Of a stretch of DNA of 64,000 nt, positions 57,989 to 64,000 are shown piece by piece (positions within the stretch are counted from its first letter, which is position 1; each line of letters begins with the position of its first letter). The stretch is taken from assembly GCA_038380795.1 (NCBI GenBank), contig CM076264.1, positions 5,582,001 through 5,646,000 of the forward strand, written 5' to 3'. The stretch is from Pyrocephalus nanus (taxonomy: Eukaryota; Chordata; Aves; Passeriformes; Tyrannidae). The notes under the pieces were generated by a model. It did not search any database and was not told where the DNA came from. It saw only the letters and a program-made list of their open reading frames with translations. The position numbers and the translations under genes were made by a program.

Positions 57989-58929
57989 GCTTTATCTCCT
58001 GGTATTGCCACAGTGCAAAGCCACGGGGGCTGGTCAAACCATTATATGGTTGTAGAAAAGCCGAGGTCAGCATCTGAATCCCAGGCCAGTTTGGATGGAG
58101 GAGACTTTAAAAATAATAACCATTATGCTGCTGAAAGAGACTTAAAAACATTTTTAATTTAATTATGCTTGGATGAATTTATTTCTCCTGCATGCATTGT
58201 ATTTGCAAACCAGATATTCGGCATGCAGCCTTTGGAAAGGGTTTCCTATTTCCCATTGTTTGGTTCGTGATTCTTAAATTAATAATGCTTTGTTCTGAAA
58301 ATGAACTAATTTTTTTGTTTTAATTGTGAAGGATGTGCATATTGTCTCCAGCTACTAACATGTTTTACGATGCAAGATTATTGAGGATTTAATTTTCCTT
58401 AAGAAGTGTGTGAAAGAAAGATGGTGAATGAAGGAATAACAGTAGTAAGGTGTCTCAGAAAATGTAGTTACCATATCCTGCAGTTGCTCACATGTGACTT
58501 TATGGATGAAAGCAGCTTGAATAATTGCTGGCAACAGTGCTGTAAGTCTTATTCCATACAAGAGGTGCTAGAAGCAGCTCAAGCCAGTCAGCACTTTAGG
58601 AGTTCTTTTTCTTTTCAGTTTGTCTATTTGTTTGTTTCAGGATTCTTTCTTTTTCTTTTTTTTTCCTTTTTTTTTTTTTGTTTGTTTGTTTGTTTTGGTT
58701 TTTTGACAAAGTTGTGTGAGAGCTTCTGAATCTCTATGAATTTTTGGGGATGCCTACTTAACCCTGGTCCTTCCCTGCCCTCCTCAGTGTTTCCCATGGG
58801 AGGGGAGTGACGGGCACTTGTCAGCCCAGCCCAGCACCCTGGCTCGCAGCAGCAGGAGCGAGGGAAAAACCTCTCAATTCCCACATCTCTTGGCCTCTCA
58901 TCTCGGCTGTGCTGCTGCTGCAGTCTGTG

Positions 58930-59085
58930 CTTCTCCCCTGATTCTGTTTTCCCATCTGTGCTATGGAAAGGTAGGAACAACACTTACTCCCCTACTTCAC
59001 AGGGGTGTTGTGAGGACTAATTAGTTTTAACTCGTCTGAAGTGCTTCGACATTATAAAGCACTATAATAAGTATTATCATAATTA
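58930..59085 (+). mobile_element. MIR/CORE-SINE-like relic in 3' UTR
   Basis: The sequence follows the order of a MIR element: a CCTGATTCTGTTTTCCCATC block (like CTCAGTTTCCTCATCTGTAA), then ACACTTACTCCCCTACTTCA, CAGGGGTGTTGTGAGGACTA, ATTAGTT, AGTGCTTCGACATTATAAAG and a CACTATAATAAGTATTATCA tail. The tRNA-derived head is not clear. This SINE class predates the split of birds and mammals, so a copy this legible suggests constraint or chance survival. Confidence 0.65.
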
Positions 59086-59507
59086 CTATTAAAGCACTGC
59101 CTAGCCTTTGTGACCTTGGAGTGGCATTTTCTGCATTCTATGATTTTCTGTGATGGAAACTTTGAAGAATTATTTATTGTATAGAAAATTACTGCACTCT
59201 AGCATTTTTGGAGCGGATATGAGGGAAAACTACTTGTAGATTCGTTAATGTAGCTTACCAGTTGCCCCCAATTCCCTAAAGTTTTAGGTAAAATAGAACC
59301 CCACAAAGTCTTTACATCTTCATGCAGATCTGATGAACCTATTGTACTGTGTAAAAACTTCAATTTTTTTTTTTTACCTAAGCTGTGTTTTTATATCAAT
59401 ATTTTCCTATGCTGAATAGTTTTCTTACTTTCAGGGAAGGTAAGAAAAATACTTTTTTTACATTTGTTACTTATGTAACATCCATATTTTTCACATTTTG
59501 ATAAAAT

Positions 59508-59575
59508 TGTAACATACTGTATGCTTTCTACCTGTAAATGCCAATAATAGAATTAAAATATTTATTTAAAATCTT
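59508..59575 (+). terminator. FAT4: FAT4 poly(A) site (predicted)
   Basis: An ATTAAA hexamer lies at 59552-59557. A TGTGTGTTATTGG GT-rich element starts about 22 nt further on, followed by a long T/C-rich stretch. Three TGTA (CFIm-type) motifs lie just upstream at 59508, 59518 and 59533, with a fourth at 59474. Cleavage is expected near 59570-59578. Confidence 0.7.
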
Positions 59576-62500
59576 TAGTGTGTGTTATTGGAAACCTTTT
59601 GTCTTTTCTCTCTCTCTCTGCTTTCCACTCCTCCATCTTCACTTGTGGGGTTTAAGTTATAAGTTTTTTAAGATATATAAGCTTTTTATACAGAAAATAG
59701 GCTTTGAGAAGCAAGGTGATGATGTAAAATCACACATTTGGGGTTCATTCACAGTGAAGGCAACACTGGTATTGCTGTGGAAATTAAATTAATCTCCCTG
59801 CAGAGGGGCAGCATGAGCCCAGTACACTTCTTGAAGTCCCACTGAGTCCACTGTGGTTGTTCCTTGCAAAGGGATGGATTTCACCAAGGGTGAGAGGAGC
59901 ATTTGGCACATCCCTCTTCTTTTTCATGGCTGATCTCACTATGATTTGGCTTCACCTATCTCAGGAAGATGGAGAAGAGTTTGTAACGTGAGGTTGTTAA
60001 GCCTAAGATAATGTCAAAAAGTACCAAATCCACTTTGATATTCCTGGTAACGTAATAAAAACTGTATTTCAGTCCATAAGGGTTTATTAGTAGCAACTGA
60101 TTTTACATTTTTAACCAAGAATTCCACCTCTGCTCCAAGCTGAAGCTTTCCCATTCGTAGATAGCGAGGAGTGTGAGAACAAGTGCTTTCTATCATATAG
60201 CAGCAGTTGAACAATAAATAACTGCATTCTTGTATATTTATAAGAGAGAGTAAATCCAGCTTGGACACCTTGTTGTATAATGCAGAGAGTGAAAAAGTTA
60301 AGGCTGCAGGTAAGAGGTGAGTTCTGAGGTTATACTTTGCATTGGTGATATTTTATTGAAAGAATTTAGAAAAAGTATAAAACTTTGAGAGGTTTTTATC
60401 TGTTACCCACTTGGTTTAGAGTTTATTTTGGTCAGCTTGTCTCAAAACTGGCAATGAGGAACCAGCTCTTTTTGGCTAAAAGTGCTGCTGGCTTCATCAT
60501 GCCCCAAAAAAGTGAGAAGATAATGGACCAGAGTAGCCACGCTGGTATGTTAGTAGTTTCATCTGAAATAACATGAGATCCACAAGTGATTTCAGGGTTT
60601 GAGAAGCTGCTGTAATTAAACATCTGTTAAAAAGCTGTATGTTTAGCTTGAATATTATCCTTTAATATAAACTGTACCACATCTAAGCAATGATTTTAAT
60701 AACACATGAAAACTTTAACAAATGAAAGCTTTTAAATGTAACGCCAAACATACTGAGAGCTGTGTTATGCCAGTTAAGCACTCTGAAATTATCAAAAACT
60801 TTTGCTAAAGGAAAATAATATGCAATGTGGACTTACACAAAATTTATGTCATAACTTCAACACAGTTTACAGTTTATCGAGTTGTAGTGCATTCCTCCAC
60901 ATTTTGACGCTTTATGGTAGACAAATGTGTCTTGTACTGGTTTCCTTGTTTCCCTGTTTCTGAAAAGCATAGAGATGTTTTTAACACTTACACATATGAT
61001 CCATTTCTGCCTTTTTTTTTTTTTTTATATTTTTTTCATGATGAGGATCAGCAAAGAGTGCCAAGTGAATCATGCGAAGCAAACATCCAAAATTACTAGT
61101 TGCGAGGGAGGGAGCTGCATTATTCCCCTGGTTCATCAGCAGAACTACATGGTCCTGTTTCAAGATCTGGCACATATTATAAGCCATAAATATGTGGAAA
61201 GAAAAACATTCTGCACTGCTCAGTGCGGTGCACAGGAGCCTCCAAGCACATCTCATGTCAGCAATTTGTCTGTGACCTGTCTTTCTGCTGGTAGATTGCT
61301 GAACTGTTGTTGCCATCTCAGATGAAGATGTTTTCTCCTCATGATAAGATGAAAACAGGGAAATGGCAGGTTTACTTGGCATTCTCTTATTTACTTATGA
61401 AGAGGAAAATAGAAAAGTGATTTGTGGTAGAGGAATAAATTATTAAAAGAAGCGAAATCTAAATTTATCTGAGTCGAGACCTTCCAGTATTTTTCATCAA
61501 AGGTATGTAACTTCAAACCCATAAAATTAATAGAAAGGCACACTACATTGAAAAGTAACATAAAGTCCCACATGTTGGTGAAAACCCCTCATCAAGAGTC
61601 AGACTGTGAGTCTGTGCTGCAGACCACAACCTGTGTCAGGGAGTATCAGTTAGCAGTGCAAAAATCCAGCTGGGGCCACATTACTGCAGTCTGGAAATGA
61701 GAAGGCTTGGAGAGGGAAGCGGGTGCAGATCTCGCTGACGTCCTCAAAAACAGAAGATGGAGCCAGACACTCCTCACACAGCCAAATGACTTGAACTGCC
61801 AGTGTTCATAAGGTAAATTCCCATCGGATGTGAGGGAAGCTGCTCTGGCAATAGGAGTGGGTGGGTGCTGGAAGACATTGCCCTGAGGTGGTGTGGCATT
61901 CCTGCCCCTGGAAATACAAAAAACTTGCTTGGGCAACATACTGCTGAACCTTATCTAACTTCATAGCTGGGCTGTGCTTTGAGAGGGGTGTTGGACCACA
62001 TATCCTCAGGCAGTCTCTCCCAACCTGAATGATCCTGTTGTTCCAGGGATGTCTGGAACCCTCTATTTGCCCTTCCCATTGTTATAGAAAGAAGTGGGTG
62101 GGATTTGCTGGCCTGGGAAGACCTTGCTATCCAAGTCACCAGTGAGGAGTGCAGAGAACACAGGAGCTGATACCAGCAAAGCAGTCTATTCACTGCAGCA
62201 ATTTCCTGAGTTTCATTTATTCCTTCTGTGTAACGTGAATCCTATTTAATTTTTGCCAGCCAGCTCAGGATAATCAGAGGTCCCCATGAGCTGATGTATT
62301 TTGTGCTTTTACTGATCACCTCCTGTGCCACTTTTTCAGTACTGTGTGTTTTATTGTATTGTAGATTGTATTTCTGAGGTATAAAATGCAAATAATTATG
62401 TTATCCTTCAGTGTGAGGATGTGTAAAGGGCAGTACCTGAACTGAAATCTGTAAGAGACTCCTAATAATGAATCTTTTGAAATTTGGAAGGGGAATGAGG

Positions 62501-64000
62501 AGAAAAAGATTATTAAGAAAAAAGCTTGCTATTTTTATGAGGTAGGACTGAGGGCAGAAGAAAAGGAAAAGGTTTGTCTCTCTGCATTCTCATCCTAATG
62601 TTCACCATTTCATTCTTTTCCATGTCCATCTGTATATTAATTCCACCATCTTTCCTTCTGCTTGGTGAAGTCAGTGCTTTGTTCATCCCAGTGTGCTCAC
62701 TTTAAGTGTATCACTTAATGGGATGACTGACAGCATGTGTTTAGGTTGTCAGGGAGCATCACAGCCTTTTAAGAAAAATTAGATATTTGCACTATTGGCC
62801 TTTCCTGTATTTTGCATGAACCTCACCTTCCATTCTGACACCTTACAGTAGCTTTTTCCAGTAATCAAATACCATTGTATTCTTTAAAAATTTCACAGCC
62901 TTTTCATTTTTCCAGTGACTTCCAGGTTTCATCATCGTTCTGTACTGTGGATAGAGCCTTTCTAAGTTGGATTTTGAGCTTAACAATACCTTTATCTCTG
63001 GCCTTCACCAAGTAAATCCTCAAGAGAATTGCTCTTCAATATTAGGGCCACATTTTATTTATGAGCATGTACAAAAAACAACTCAAATAAAAAGTAACGA
63101 TAGTATCAGGCAATTTCTCAACAACTTCTAAACATAAGGATAAGAGTCTATGAAAGCAGTGCTGGAAAGTTTGACATCCTGCTAAAACAAAACTTAATGG
63201 TGACAAGAGCTTGATGTTTAACCAGCTAATGATGAGATGTCCTCAGTAGAGACTGTGTAGAAGCCCTCTTGTGCTTGGAGCTGTTCAAGAGCCTGAGCTG
63301 AGGGAAAGTTCAAAAGTAATCCTATCTTTCACCTCAGACCAAACTGAAGGCCTGGTTTCCAGGGGCTGCTTTGGAGTAATTCCCTGCATGAATAACCAAT
63401 ATCTATTCCTCCTACTGTTGGGGAAGAAAAGACCCTCAATCTGTGGTTCCAAGGAAATATGTTCAGAAATTTTGTGCAATTTTCTGAAGTTTCCACCGAG
63501 CCCTTTTTCAGCTGAGAACCCCCAAATGGCTGGTTAGGGGAAGACCCTGCATGGTGCATTATGGCAGTCAAATGTCAGCATGCTCTGCCTGTTCTTTGGC
63601 ATTGATACAGATCCCACTGTGGCTGGATGGAGCTCAACTTCATCCCTGTATTACACAATCTTTACACTCCTCTGCTTTCAGCGTAGGACAAAACAAGGAT
63701 CCCACAAAGTGTTGGTTCCCCCACCACCACCTTAAAACGGAAAGCACACTTGGCAGTAGATGGAAAATTAGTAGAAATGGCTCCTCCTAACCACTGGGAA
63801 ACAGGAACGCTAAAGTAAATTCATTTAACTTTAGACTCTTTTAGAGGGAGCATTTTCAGGGAATCATCAAACAGTGTAAGCTAGAAGAAAATGAGGACAG
63901 AAGCCCCCCATTAGAGAATTTTTCAGTCAGGACAAATTAACAACAAAGAGATTAAAAACATTTTAGTCATTCCAGACTGAGACCCCATGTGATATTTCAG
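59576..64000. other. Downstream intergenic DNA
   Basis: There are 4.4 kb of AT-rich sequence. Open frames up to 133 codons occur on both strands, but none shows domain character, codon bias or splice logic. One degraded CR1 copy is present at about 61640-62040. In human the region 3' of FAT4 is a long gene desert, which agrees with the emptiness here. Confidence 0.75.
61640..62040 (+). mobile_element. Degraded CR1-like LINE fragment
   Basis: A diverged sense-oriented CR1 pattern: CAGTCTGGAAATGAGAAGGC, TTGGAGAGG, GATGTGAGGGAAGCTGCTCT, CCTGGAAATACAAAAAACTT, GGGTGTTGGACCACATATCC and TCTCCCAACCTGAATGATCC. The 5' boundary is uncertain, and there are probably internal deletions. Confidence 0.55.

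Larger units (their letters stand above)
481..59575 (+). other. FAT4: FAT4 transcription unit, 3' part (15 coding exons)
   Basis: FAT4 is a single-pass plasma-membrane protocadherin. It binds the cadherin DCHS1 on neighbouring cells and acts in planar cell polarity, oriented cell behaviour and growth control; loss in humans causes Van Maldergem and Hennekam syndromes (established knowledge). The sequence shows repeated cadherin motifs (DxNDNxPxF linkers, LDRE, DxD), EGF modules, two laminin G domains, one transmembrane helix and a long tail. That order, EGF-LamG-EGF-LamG-EGF after the cadherins, together with the tail sequence (NPYLIYDE, NWDNLLNWGPGFGHYVDVFK, C-terminal EQYV), identifies FAT4 rather than FAT1, FAT2 or FAT3. 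Joined exons give 3,215 codons plus stop with no frameshift or internal stop. The promoter and the N-terminal exons are outside the window. The 3' end is set from a predicted poly(A) signal, so it is approximate. Confidence 0.96.
57989..59575 (+). other. FAT4: FAT4 3' UTR
   Basis: About 1.6 kb of AT-rich non-coding sequence follows the TAG. It contains a T-rich tract with four or five TTTG units (58648-58702), a short GC-rich block (58780-58900) and a MIR/CORE-SINE-like relic (58930-59085). The 3' boundary is inferred from the ATTAAA at 59552 and the downstream GT-rich element, not observed. An ATTAAA at 59088-59093 could give a shorter isoform, but its downstream context is weak. Confidence 0.75.

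Noticed and set aside
59088..59093. ATTAAA as the main poly(A) signal
   Set aside because: It lacks a clear GT-rich downstream element; the site at 59552 has that and several TGTA motifs upstream.
59118..59157. CATTCTATGATTTTCTGTGA near the end of the 3' UTR, resembling CR1 terminal octamers
   Set aside because: No CR1 sequence precedes it, so the similarity is too short to call an element.
60927..61382. Overlapping open frames of 132 and 133 codons on opposite strands
   Set aside because: Mirror-image frames in intergenic AT-rich DNA; neither resembles a protein and no promoter or splice context is seen.
1..64000. Search for tRNA, rRNA, CRISPR arrays, operons or a novel defence-type system
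   Set aside because: The window is vertebrate chromosomal DNA dominated by one gene; nothing of these classes is visible.

Overview
The window is vertebrate nuclear DNA, almost certainly from a bird. It carries the 3' two-thirds of one large gene on the + strand, split into 15 coding exons with GT-AG introns. The interspersed repeats I can recognise are nearly all CR1 LINE 3' ends with the CATTCTRT-type terminal octamers, and no Alu, B1/B2 or L1 sequence is recognisable. That repeat profile and the modest intron sizes fit an avian genome. I cannot name the species.

The gene is FAT4, the giant atypical cadherin orthologous to Drosophila Fat. Joining the 15 exons in silico gives one open frame of 9,648 nt: 3,215 codons plus a TAG stop at 57986-57988. 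All intron phases agree. Human FAT4 is about 4,980 residues, so roughly the first 1,750 residues (signal peptide and about 16 cadherin repeats) lie upstream of the window. If the exons follow the 17-exon human transcript, these are exons 3-17. In protein order they encode about 18 cadherin repeats plus a degenerate cadherin-like segment (exons A-G), four EGF modules (G-I), laminin G domain 1 (I-K), one EGF (L), laminin G domain 2 (M-O), two more EGF-like modules, one transmembrane helix and a 456-residue cytoplasmic tail (exon O). Exon letters are mine. Local residue numbers count from the Gly codon at 481.

Layout: 1-480 end of an upstream intron; 481-8513 exons A-D; 8514-23020 a 14.5 kb intron; 23021-26762 exons E and F; 29711-34060 the giant 4,350-nt exon G; 34061-39138 a 5 kb intron; 39139-49112 exons H-M; 53751-54012 exon N; 56121-57988 terminal coding exon O; 57989 to about 59575 the 3' UTR, with a MIR/CORE-SINE-like relic inside it; and 59576-64000 downstream intergenic DNA with one degraded CR1 copy. 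No other protein-coding gene, tRNA, rRNA or CRISPR array is visible.

This is an ordinary, intact chromosomal gene and I found no new biological system. The items most worth a second look are regulatory or splicing candidates: an in-frame alternative acceptor at exon B, a perfect 17-bp inverted repeat before exon C, a 51-nt phase-compatible cryptic exon behind a C12 tract inside laminin G 1, clusters of homeodomain-type and forkhead-type sites in introns, the SINE relic in the 3' UTR, and a group of non-canonical cadherin linkers in exon G.
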